Part shown: piece by piece, positions 1 to 7,470 of the stretch
Layout: each line of letters opens with the position of its first letter
How positions within the stretch are numbered: the stretch's first letter is position 1
Assembly (NCBI RefSeq): GCF_004332155.1
Contig: NZ_SJDV01000002.1
Location: 62,001-126,000 of the forward strand
Reading direction: 5' to 3'
DNA: 64,000 nucleotides
Source of the DNA: Gramella sp. KN1008
GTDB lineage: Bacteria; Bacteroidota; Bacteroidia; Flavobacteriales; Flavobacteriaceae
Program-made: the position numbers and the translations under genes
The notes under the pieces: generated by a model
Told to the model about the DNA's origin: nothing
Databases searched by the model: none
The model's input: the letters and a program-made list of their open reading frames with translations, nothing else

Positions 1-42
1 GAAAAGGCCATCGCTCATTCGGAAGAAGAGGATATAATATAA
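1..42 (+). CDS. 3' end of an unidentified gene (partial)
   Basis: The first 42 bases read in frame as 13 codons and a TAA stop, ending in the peptide EKAIAHSEEEDII. A transcription terminator follows immediately, so this is plausibly the C-terminus of a plus-strand gene that begins outside the window. The tail is acidic and gives no family signature. No function can be proposed, and a chance open frame this short cannot be excluded. Confidence 0.4.
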   Translation, partial: EKAIAHSEEEDII

Positions 43-73
43 AAAAAGCCCCGCGCTCAGGCAGGGCTTTTTA
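42..73. terminator. Bidirectional rho-independent terminator
   Basis: The arms AAAAAGCCC and GGGCTTTTT enclose a 12-nt loop, giving a T-tract on either strand. It sits between the partial plus-strand gene and the convergent BNR-repeat gene and can end both transcripts. Confidence 0.8.
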
Positions 74-89
74 TTACTCCGTAATTTTT

Positions 90-3000
90 TTAATTACCAA
101 GCTCAAAGGTCTTAACCTCTTTGAAGACCGGTAGATCAATACTTTCCATTTCTGAACGGTATTCAGGCCAGTCTTCCTGGAAAAACTCATTCGTTTTCTC
201 CAGGGCATCCTTTAAGTCATTTCTGGCATGTTTCATAAGAGTATGCTCCGTTTCGGTTAGGCCAGTTTGGCGTGTACTTATATAATGATTTGCCACACCT
301 ATTCTTTCCATCACGGTCATCTCATTATTTCTTACAATTCCCTGTCTTTTATCTTCTTTACCCAAAAATATCGCTATCACTTCGTCAATAGATTCGATTA
401 TTTCCTTGCTTTTCTCCAGTTCATCTTCAAAGACCTCTTTGCCATTCTCCTGGGCTTTGAAGTCCTTTTGGAAGTTTTCAGCTATGTTTCTGCTTTCTAC
501 CAGCTGCTTAACTGCATCAGCGGCCTTTTGGGTCATTTTCTCAAGTTCTTTGAGGCTGGTGTATACCTCTTCGATATTTTCAGAGGAAACATCCAGTCTT
601 GGATCAGACTCTACTTTTATAGTTTCTTCTGAAGTTTGATCACCGTAGTGTAATACCAGTCTGTAAGTTCCTGGTTTCACATCAACTCCGGAAGGTTCAG
701 ACTTTGATTCTTTTATTTCCCTTGATGGTCTTTCAGCTCCTTTTTCGTTAAGACGCCATATCATTGTATGCACTCCGGTAGTATCCGGTGCTTTCTGTTT
801 TAGGGTTCTTATAAGTCGATCACCGTCATAAATATTCAGTTTTATTGAATCCCATTTTACTTCCGTAACCTCAGTTTTTGTGGAATCCGACTCTTTTACG
901 GTAGGTTCAACACCTCCTGATTCACCTTCACGGTCCTTTCTACTACGCTTTTTGGGTTTTTTACGAGCTTCTTCTTCCTCCTTTTCAGCCTCTTTCTCAG
1001 CTTTTTCAGGAACCTCTACAAAATAAGTGATCCGTGCGCCTCCGGGACGGTTTTCTCCATGATAAGTAGCGTCTGCTCCAAACCTGCTGCCTGTTGGCTG
1101 CTGGTATGCGGAGTGGTATGCTGTGGGCGGTTCAAACAATGCCACCTTATTTTTCAAAAGCGACTCATTTTGGGCTATAGCTCTGAACGGCCTGATATCG
1201 TCAAGCACCCATGCCGACCTTCCAAATGTTCCTATTACGAGGTCATGTTCCCTTGGGTGAATTACAAGATCCTTCACTGAAACCGTAGGAAAACCATTGG
1301 TATATTTTTGCCAGTCTTTCCCCGCATTGAATGATACGTATAAACCATCATCAGTCCCAAGGAACATAAGGTTCTTTTCTTCCGGATCTTCGACAATGCT
1401 TAAAGCATAACTTTCAGTGTCATTCTCATCAACGATACGTGTCCAGCTTTTTCCGTAATTGGTGGTACGGTACGCGTAAGGAGTATAATTGTACCTTCTG
1501 TAGTCATTCGCAACAAGTAAAGCTTCACCTTTATTCTTGTTAGAAGCTTTTATCTGAACGATCCAGCTGCCTTCCGGTAATCCCGGCAGGTTACCTGATA
1601 CATCGGTCCAGTTCTCACCACCATCTGTGGTATAATGTACTTTTCCGTCGTCAGTGCCAACCCACATCATATTTTTTTCAAGCGGGGAAGGTTCAATTAC
1701 GAGGATAGTGGTGTAATTCTCGGCTCCAGTCGCGTCTATGGTAAGTCCGCCACTTTCTTCCTGTTTCTGCTTTTCAGGATCGTTAGTGGTCAAATCTGGA
1801 GATATAACTTCCCAGGTAAGACCTTTATCAGTACTCTTATGTACAAACTGGCTTCCGAAATAAATGGTATTATTATCGAACGGATCGATATTAATAGCCG
1901 AATTCCAGTTGAACCTCAGTTCTACTTCAGGATCCGGATGCGTTGGTTTTACCGTATAATTATTTCCGGTAAGGTAATCATAGCGACTTACGTATCCCTG
2001 CTGACTCATACTCCAGCCATAGCGGCTGTCGTCTTTATCAGGAACCACATCAAAACCATCTCCAAAAGAGATCTCCTGCCAATATGAGTTTCTGATTCCC
2101 TGGGATTTCCATACATAAGCGGGCCCTCTCCAGCTTCCGTTATCCTGCATTCCGCCGTAGACATTATATGGGTATTCATTGTCCACTGCAATATGATAGA
2201 ACTGGGCGACAGGAAGATTGGTTACGAATCTCCAGGTCTTTCCGCCATCCCGGGTTATATTAAGGCCTCCGTCATTACCATCCATCATAAAGCTGCCATC
2301 TTTGGGATGTATCCACCAGGCATGGTGATCTGGATGAACACCATTATCAACTCCGTATGCTGGCATGAGCGATTCAAAACTCTTTCCTCCATCTTCCGAA
2401 ACATTCACATAGGTAAAGACAGAATATAGACGATTAGAATTTTGAGGGTCTACGAAAATATCACTGTAATAGAATGGACGGTTTCCAATCTCCTCCTTAT
2501 CATTGATCATTTTCCAGGAAAATCCACCATCATTAGATTTATACAATGCATTCTTTTTAGATTCTACAAGCGCATAAATGATATTGGAATCACTGGGCGC
2601 TATCGCAAGACCTATACGACCCAGTTTACCTTCAGGTAATCCGTCTTCGGCCGTTTTTTCTTCCCATGTCTCACCGCCATCATAAGTAATGAAGAGACCA
2701 GAGCCTTCACCACCAGATTTGAAGAACCAGGGGTCCCGCTTGTGTTCCCACATGGCTGCGATTAATTTATTAGGATTGTTTGGATCCATAACCAGATCAG
2801 CGGCACCGGTGAGCTTATTAGCATATAATATCTTTTCCCATGTCTTACCACCATCGGTAGTCTTATAAACCCCTCTTTCTTCATGCGCACCCCATGGCGA
2901 GCCTATAGCTGCTGCATAAACAATATCGGGATTAGTGGGATGAATAATAACCCGGTGAATATGTCGGGTTTCTTCCAATCCCATATTAGTCCATGACCTG

Positions 3001-3380
3001 CCACCATCAAGTGACCTGTAGATTCCATAACCACCATTAAGGCTATTCCTTGGGTTTCCTTCACCGGTTCCAACCCAGATCACTGAAGGGTTGCTTTGCT
3101 GAATTGCCACAGAGCCTATGGAGGCCGTCACCTGATCGTCAAATACAGGTTCCCATTTAACACCACCACTTGTAGACTTCCAAAGTCCTCCAGATGCGGT
3201 TCCTATGTACATGATATCAGGATTATCTGTCACAACATCTATGGAAGTTACCCTACCGCTCATGCCGGCGGGCCCAATGTTACGGGGCGTTTTGTTTTTT
3301 AATAAAGAAAGATCAACATTCTGTCCTACTGCTATAAACGTAAATAACATTAAGGACAGACTTAAGTACAGTTTGCTCAT
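90..3380 (-). CDS. Secreted BNR/Asp-box repeat protein (sortilin VPS10-like propeller)
   Basis: This 1096-residue protein begins with a signal peptide (residues 1-20, ending AVGQ). Most of it is beta-propeller sequence with repeated Asp-box motifs of the form S/T-x-D-G-G-x-T/S-W, for example near residues 124, 175 and 235. The arrangement matches the VPS10/sortilin-like 'glycosyl hydrolase' proteins common in Bacteroidota. Despite that label, Asp boxes are structural and no glycosidase active site is evident. A Lys/Glu/Arg-rich low-complexity stretch (about 788-820) separates the propeller from a C-terminal part with a beta-rich segment and a helical, probably coiled-coil, region (about 950-1080). 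It is likely periplasmic or secreted; no type IX sorting domain is apparent. It is transcribed alone, with a terminator at 42-73. The substrate is unknown. Confidence 0.8.
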   Translation of the reverse strand: MSKLYLSLSLMLFTFIAVGQNVDLSLLKNKTPRNIGPAGMSGRVTSIDVVTDNPDIMYIGTASGGLWKSTSGGVKWEPVFDDQVTASIGSVAIQQSNPSVIWVGTGEGNPRNSLNGGYGIYRSLDGGRSWTNMGLEETRHIHRVIIHPTNPDIVYAAAIGSPWGAHEERGVYKTTDGGKTWEKILYANKLTGAADLVMDPNNPNKLIAAMWEHKRDPWFFKSGGEGSGLFITYDGGETWEEKTAEDGLPEGKLGRIGLAIAPSDSNIIYALVESKKNALYKSNDGGFSWKMINDKEEIGNRPFYYSDIFVDPQNSNRLYSVFTYVNVSEDGGKSFESLMPAYGVDNGVHPDHHAWWIHPKDGSFMMDGNDGGLNITRDGGKTWRFVTNLPVAQFYHIAVDNEYPYNVYGGMQDNGSWRGPAYVWKSQGIRNSYWQEISFGDGFDVVPDKDDSRYGWSMSQQGYVSRYDYLTGNNYTVKPTHPDPEVELRFNWNSAINIDPFDNNTIYFGSQFVHKSTDKGLTWEVISPDLTTNDPEKQKQEESGGLTIDATGAENYTTILVIEPSPLEKNMMWVGTDDGKVHYTTDGGENWTDVSGNLPGLPEGSWIVQIKASNKNKGEALLVANDYRRYNYTPYAYRTTNYGKSWTRIVDENDTESYALSIVEDPEEKNLMFLGTDDGLYVSFNAGKDWQKYTNGFPTVSVKDLVIHPREHDLVIGTFGRSAWVLDDIRPFRAIAQNESLLKNKVALFEPPTAYHSAYQQPTGSRFGADATYHGENRPGGARITYFVEVPEKAEKEAEKEEEEARKKPKKRSRKDREGESGGVEPTVKESDSTKTEVTEVKWDSIKLNIYDGDRLIRTLKQKAPDTTGVHTMIWRLNEKGAERPSREIKESKSEPSGVDVKPGTYRLVLHYGDQTSEETIKVESDPRLDVSSENIEEVYTSLKELEKMTQKAADAVKQLVESRNIAENFQKDFKAQENGKEVFEDELEKSKEIIESIDEVIAIFLGKEDKRQGIVRNNEMTVMERIGVANHYISTRQTGLTETEHTLMKHARNDLKDALEKTNEFFQEDWPEYRSEMESIDLPVFKEVKTFELGN

Positions 3381-3460
3381 AAATTGATTGATTAAATTTA
3401 AAAATGCGGTTCAAGATACTGATTTTAGCATAAATATTTTAGCAGGATCCTGAAATGAAA

Positions 3461-3483
3461 AAAGGGACCGTGATGGTCCCTTT
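3461..3483 (-). terminator. Rho-independent terminator after the PRC-barrel gene
   Basis: A perfect 9-bp stem (AAAGGGACC/GGTCCCTTT, 5-nt loop) lies 22 bp beyond the PRC-barrel stop codon. On the minus strand it is followed by TTTTTTCATTTC. Confidence 0.8.
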
Positions 3484-3505
3484 ATCTTAGTCGGTCAGAA
3501 TGAAA

Positions 3506-4336
3506 TTATTGAAATTCCTTCCTGTCATAAAATTCATCTGTTATCCTTCTTCTTTTAAGGTTTCTATATCTGTTATCATCAGGAATTCGACGCTTATCTC
3601 TTTTCCAATCCATATCATCGTCCAGCGTAGGTTCAGGGTCAAGGTCATTTAATTCATCCCGATAGGTCAATTCTTCATCATAATCTTCACGCAGGTTTCT
3701 ATCCCTGTCTGAAGAATATTTCATTCTGGTTTTTTCCCTTCTCATTCTTTCCTCAGCGTCACCGGATGGGGTGTGAGTGTGAACATCGTCATCTGCCACT
3801 TCACGTCTTCTTTCTTCAGCCAGTGTGGCTTCCTCACGACGTCTCAACTCCCTTTCGCGCAGCTCGGCATCAGTATATTCTCTTTCACGACGTGGTTTTC
3901 TGCGCTCATAAGAGCCCATTACATGTCTTTCATAGTCCCGGCTGATGTGACTACCTGATCTATAACGTTTGGTCTCCGCAAAGGTTTGATAATTGATGCT
4001 TTCGGTGAATACAAATTTGTCATCACGGTTCAGGCTGATAAGTCCTATGGGGATAATAATATGATTTTCCCCTTCTTTATTTATGAATTCATGAATTTCA
4101 GAATCGATATGTGCAGCATAAGGATCGTGGTTGGCATCTATAATGCTTTGATCCACTTCAACATCTACATAAACCACTTTTCCGAGTTCCTTATTCACCA
4201 GCAGATTATCTACCTTTCCAATCACCCTGTTATCCAGGTCTTTCACTACCCATCCACGTATATCGGGATCTTTTGGATTAATCTTATATCCCTTCAATTC
4301 ACTCATTTGATATAAGTGTTTTTCCTTCTTACTCAT
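3506..4336 (-). CDS. PRC-barrel domain protein with charged C-terminal tail
   Basis: This is a 276-residue soluble protein. Residues about 15-110 form a PRC-barrel of the type first seen in the photosynthetic reaction centre H subunit, with the run RGWVVKDLDNRVIGKVDNLL and then KVVYVDVEV. Residues 140-276 are dominated by Arg, Glu and Asp and are probably disordered or coiled. Free-standing PRC-barrel proteins in bacteria are often linked to stress or envelope homeostasis, but the function here is not known. It is the second gene of a two-gene unit, 18 bp behind a small membrane protein, and ends at the terminator at 3461-3483. No signal peptide is present, so it is likely cytoplasmic. Confidence 0.75.
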   Translation of the reverse strand: MSKKEKHLYQMSELKGYKINPKDPDIRGWVVKDLDNRVIGKVDNLLVNKELGKVVYVDVEVDQSIIDANHDPYAAHIDSEIHEFINKEGENHIIIPIGLISLNRDDKFVFTESINYQTFAETKRYRSGSHISRDYERHVMGSYERRKPRREREYTDAELRERELRRREEATLAEERRREVADDDVHTHTPSGDAEERMRREKTRMKYSSDRDRNLREDYDEELTYRDELNDLDPEPTLDDDMDWKRDKRRIPDDNRYRNLKRRRITDEFYDRKEFQ

Positions 4337-4354
4337 AACATCGTCTTTAATTGG

Positions 4355-4558
4355 TTAAACTGTGATTTCTTCGATTCGAAGGGGTTCTGAATCAGTTCTT
4401 ATTTGAGTAACCTCTTCGATTTCTTCGGTTTCCATATCATCGGTATCCTCTGTATCCATACTTCCATAAAAATAAAGGAAGATAATTACTGCCAGGATTA
4501 TTATAAGAAACAACCAGGGCCATACAGGTTTCTTCTTTTCAACCCTTATGTCTGCCAT
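4355..4558 (-). CDS. Small single-pass membrane protein
   Basis: This 67-residue protein has a basic N-terminus (residues 1-13), one hydrophobic segment (about 13-32, PWLFLIIILAVIIFLYFYGS) and an acidic C-terminal tail rich in Glu, Asp and Thr. The charge distribution predicts the N-terminus inside and the acidic tail in the periplasm. It lies 18 bp upstream of the PRC-barrel gene and is probably cotranscribed with it, so the two may work together at the membrane. No known family was recognised. Clean coding continuity and operon position support it as a real gene. Confidence 0.65.
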   Translation of the reverse strand: MADIRVEKKKPVWPWLFLIIILAVIIFLYFYGSMDTEDTDDMETEEIEEVTQIRTDSEPLRIEEITV

Positions 4559-4672
4559 AATTAGAACTTTTTGGTTAATTGAATAACTAAATTAGGCAGA
4601 GCCAATGCTAATTTTCTATAAGTTTAGTGTAAAGTATTGTTAATTAGTATTTTGTTGTATTAAGGCATATAA

Positions 4673-4696
4673 AAACCCCGCTATCCGGCGGGGTTT
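4673..4696 (-). terminator. Rho-independent terminator after the dienelactone hydrolase gene
   Basis: The stem AAACCCCG/CGGGGTTT has an 8-nt loop. On the minus strand a TTTTTATATG run follows. It lies 20 bp past the hydrolase stop and closes the M28 peptidase-hydrolase unit. Confidence 0.8.
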
Positions 4697-4716
4697 AAAA
4701 ATCCTATATACTTGTT

Positions 4717-5568
4717 TCATTTCAGTAATTTCAGCAATCTCTTCCAGGCCTCATCATGTGCTTTCCTGTTCCCGGGCTCGGCATTTTCTTCATGGCCACT
4801 TCTCATAAAGGCATGGCCTGCGTTTTCGTAGATCTTGTACTTATAGGTTTTGCCTGCCTCTTTCATTAATTTTTCCGTTTCTTCGATAGTTGAATTCACC
4901 CTGTTATCATTTCCTCCATAATAGCCATATACTGGCGCTGAGATCCTTTCCATTTCAGCAGGATCTTCCGGACCGGTGCCATAAAAGACATGTGCTGAAG
5001 TGATTTCCTGATTATTAGTAGCATATTGAAAAGTCTGGGAGCCTCCCCAGCAAAAACCAACAACGGCTACTTCACCTGTAGAGGCAGAATCATTTTTGAT
5101 GTATTCATAGGCAGCATTGAGATCGGCTGTTACCTGGTCTTTATCAAGATCGTAGATTGCTGTTCTGGCGGCATCGGAATTTTCAAAATCCGTAGTACGC
5201 TTTTTTCCTTCTGCAGTATTGGAAATAAGGTCCGGAGCGATAACCAGAAATCCTTTTGACGCAAGCTTATCAGCAAATAGCCTCGCCCAGTCATTCAACC
5301 CCCGGTTTTCATGGATCACGATAACCGGTTTTGCTTTTTCCGATTTTTCGGGATAGACCACGAAGGCTTCAAAGTCCCTTTCTCCATGAGATAAAGTCAC
5401 CCATTCATGATGCCTGGGAGACTGTGAAAGCTCATTGTTTTCCTCGGGCTCCCCGGTTACGGTCTCCTTTTTTGCGGTTTCTTGCTCCTTATGTTCCTTA
5501 GTATCTTTACAGGAATGAATTACACCCAGACAGAGGAATAAAAGGAAGAAGAGTTTTGAATTTTTCAT
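4717..5568 (-). CDS. Dienelactone hydrolase family lipoprotein
   Basis: This 283-residue alpha/beta hydrolase carries a lipoprotein signal (residues 1-20, lipobox VIHSC with Cys20), so it is probably anchored in the envelope. A linker rich in Lys, Glu and Thr (21-48) precedes the hydrolase fold. The dienelactone-hydrolase catalytic set is visible: nucleophile Cys in GFCWGG (about 174), Asp in YGGNDNRV (about 221) and His in NAGHAFM (about 252). Family members hydrolyse dienelactones or other small esters; the natural substrate here is unknown. Its gene starts 15 bp after the M28 peptidase stop, indicating one transcript ending at 4673-4696. Confidence 0.85.
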   Translation of the reverse strand: MKNSKLFFLLFLCLGVIHSCKDTKEHKEQETAKKETVTGEPEENNELSQSPRHHEWVTLSHGERDFEAFVVYPEKSEKAKPVIVIHENRGLNDWARLFADKLASKGFLVIAPDLISNTAEGKKRTTDFENSDAARTAIYDLDKDQVTADLNAAYEYIKNDSASTGEVAVVGFCWGGSQTFQYATNNQEITSAHVFYGTGPEDPAEMERISAPVYGYYGGNDNRVNSTIEETEKLMKEAGKTYKYKIYENAGHAFMRSGHEENAEPGNRKAHDEAWKRLLKLLK

Positions 5569-5583
5569 AATATTAAATATTGC

Positions 5584-6936
5584 TTATCTGAACGTTCCGG
5601 AAGGGAAAACCACCAGACTTTCATGGCCATTCTTACCTACTGCGGCAACTCCAAATAAATAGTTATCTATAACAATACCTTCAAGGGTGAACTCGGTAAC
5701 ATCACCTACAAATCTTGAATGTTGCCATTGAGGAGCGGTCGTATGGCGCCAGTAGATCTTGTAGCCTGCGATATCGCCTTCAACCGGTTCCCATCTTAAC
5801 CTGGTACTTGGCTCAACAATTCCGCCTATCTCTACTTTTTCCGGGGCAGGAGGGGCCCAGGCCAGGCTCGCAAGGTTAATAGCATTCACTGCGGTAAGTT
5901 TTTTCGCGTAATCAAAATTCACTCCTTCGATCACATCGCCATATTCTATCCCGTTTTCGGTTCTGATATCCTGATGCTGCCGGTTATAATTTTCATGAGC
6001 TTCCATGATTCTCACGCCTGCAAAACCAAGATCATTGAATGGCCTGTGATGCCCGCCACGGCCAAAGCGGTCAAGGCGATAGATCATCATTGGGTTCATT
6101 TCCGGCATATATGTTTCCACGTTCTTATGGATATAACGTGCCAGCTGACGGGATATACCATCTACCTCTCCACCGTAGAACCTCCTCATTCTTCTTTCCT
6201 GTTCGGTTTCAGTAGGAGGTACGGGTTCTGAAAATATCCGGAAACTGCGGTTATCTATGACTCCATCCACACCTTCAATATTTCCTATCATATCATTGTT
6301 AAGAATTCCAATGATCTCCCAGCCCTGCTTTTTAGCATATTCGGCCAGGCCTTTTCCTCCGAACAGACCCTGTTCCTCTCCGGAAAGACCAACATAAATA
6401 ATACTGCTTTCAAATTCATACTGAGACAAAACCCTGGCTGCTTCCATGGTGCCTGCCATTCCACTGGCATTATCATTGGCGCCGGGAGCATCTGTTGTAA
6501 AATCCATAGTATTGCTGGCGCGGGAATCGATATCTCCACTCATAATTACATAACGGTTGGGATACCTGGTTCCCTTTTGAATCGCCACAACGTTTACCAC
6601 CCATGCTTCCTTGGGAATTCGCTCACCATCCTCGGGAGTTACATAATCCTTTTGATAGAAAACATCAAGACAGTTATTACATTTTGAAGAAATACTCTCA
6701 AATTCAGATTTTATCCATCTTCTGGCCGCTCCAATACCACGGGTTTCTGAAACCGTGTCACTAAAGGTGTTACGAGTGCCAAATCCGGCAAGCTTACGTA
6801 TGTCATGCTCCAGGCTATCGGCAGAAACTTCATCAATAATCTCATATAAACGCATATCGGTATCCTGCGCGCTAGTGGAAAAAGTAAGGCTACAACATGC
6901 AACTAGAAAAAAAGTAAATCGGGGGAATATTTTCAT
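5584..6936 (-). CDS. Secreted M28 family metallopeptidase with fibronectin III-like tail
   Basis: This 450-residue protein has a signal peptide (1-23, ending TSAQ). The zinc aminopeptidase core covers about 30-355. Expected M28 elements are present: APGANDNASG (about 148-157, bridging Asp), LSGEEQG (catalytic and ligand Glu), LNNDMIG (ligand Asp) and a His-rich segment near 300-320. The usual first ligand motif, H-x-D, reads GDIDSR (about 134-139), with Asp where His is typical. Residues about 365-450 resemble a fibronectin type III domain (RLRWEPVEGDIAGYKIYW). The likely role is extracytoplasmic removal of N-terminal residues from peptides. It is the first gene of a two-gene unit with the downstream dienelactone hydrolase. 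Confidence 0.85.
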   Translation of the reverse strand: MKIFPRFTFFLVACCSLTFSTSAQDTDMRLYEIIDEVSADSLEHDIRKLAGFGTRNTFSDTVSETRGIGAARRWIKSEFESISSKCNNCLDVFYQKDYVTPEDGERIPKEAWVVNVVAIQKGTRYPNRYVIMSGDIDSRASNTMDFTTDAPGANDNASGMAGTMEAARVLSQYEFESSIIYVGLSGEEQGLFGGKGLAEYAKKQGWEIIGILNNDMIGNIEGVDGVIDNRSFRIFSEPVPPTETEQERRMRRFYGGEVDGISRQLARYIHKNVETYMPEMNPMMIYRLDRFGRGGHHRPFNDLGFAGVRIMEAHENYNRQHQDIRTENGIEYGDVIEGVNFDYAKKLTAVNAINLASLAWAPPAPEKVEIGGIVEPSTRLRWEPVEGDIAGYKIYWRHTTAPQWQHSRFVGDVTEFTLEGIVIDNYLFGVAAVGKNGHESLVVFPSGTFR

Positions 6937-6993
6937 GATATAATAATTATTAGATTTCTAAAATACACAAGTTTCAGAGATTTCTGAAAAAAA

Positions 6994-7022
6994 TAAGGCC
7001 CCGGAAAATCTCCGGGGCCTTA
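6994..7022 (-). terminator. Rho-independent terminator after ytxH
   Basis: A perfect 12-bp stem (TAAGGCCCCGGA/TCCGGGGCCTTA, 5-nt loop) is followed on the minus strand by TTTTTTT. It lies 22 bp beyond the YtxH stop codon. Confidence 0.85.
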
Positions 7023-7044
7023 CTAACAATCAATTTTCTATAAA

Positions 7045-7332
7045 TTAACTTGCTTTCATTTCATGCATTTCGGCTTTGGCCTCATTCATTTTTTCTTTAG
7101 ACTTTGTGCGGGCCATATTGGCTTTGGTTTTTGCCTTAAGCGCTTCTACTTTATGATTAATAGAATCTGTAAAGTCATGAATGCTTCTATTGGCTCCCTT
7201 GATATAGTCGTCGCCTTTCTGAGTGATAGCTTTTCTGGTATCCTTACCTTTATTAGGCGCAAATAGTATTCCTGCCACTGCACCTGCTACTGCTCCCGAA
7301 AGAAGCCCTATTAACAATTTTCCTGATTTCAT
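7045..7332 (-). CDS. YtxH domain-containing protein
   Basis: This protein has 95 residues from the chosen start. An upstream in-frame ATG at 7368 would add 12 residues (MNLNRTNLKPNS) that the family lacks, so the ATG at 7332 (MKSGKLLIG) is preferred. Residues 3-22 form a Gly/Ala-rich membrane segment (LLSGAVAGAVAGILFAP), followed by NKGKDTRKA and a charged helical tail to the end. This is the standard YtxH layout, known from general-stress genes in many bacteria; the biochemical role is not established. The gene stands alone with a strong terminator. It lies downstream of the trehalose synthesis gene on the same strand, which may be a coincidence of stress functions. Confidence 0.8.
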   Translation of the reverse strand: MKSGKLLIGLLSGAVAGAVAGILFAPNKGKDTRKAITQKGDDYIKGANRSIHDFTDSINHKVEALKAKTKANMARTKSKEKMNEAKAEMHEMKAS

Positions 7333-7470
7333 AGAATTTGGTTTTAAATTGGTTCGATTTAAATTCATAGGATAAAATTACGCAGAAAAAAACCTGAAGC
7401 CATATGCTCGTAGTTAATGTATCTTTAAACTTTTGGTTTAATTGCAAATAAATTTAACACAGCTATTCCC

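Noticed and set aside
1635..2087. 150-codon plus-strand open frame opposite the BNR-repeat gene
   Set aside because: It is antisense to a well-supported coding region, has no recognisable domain, start context or promoter, and its codon pattern is explained by the gene on the other strand.
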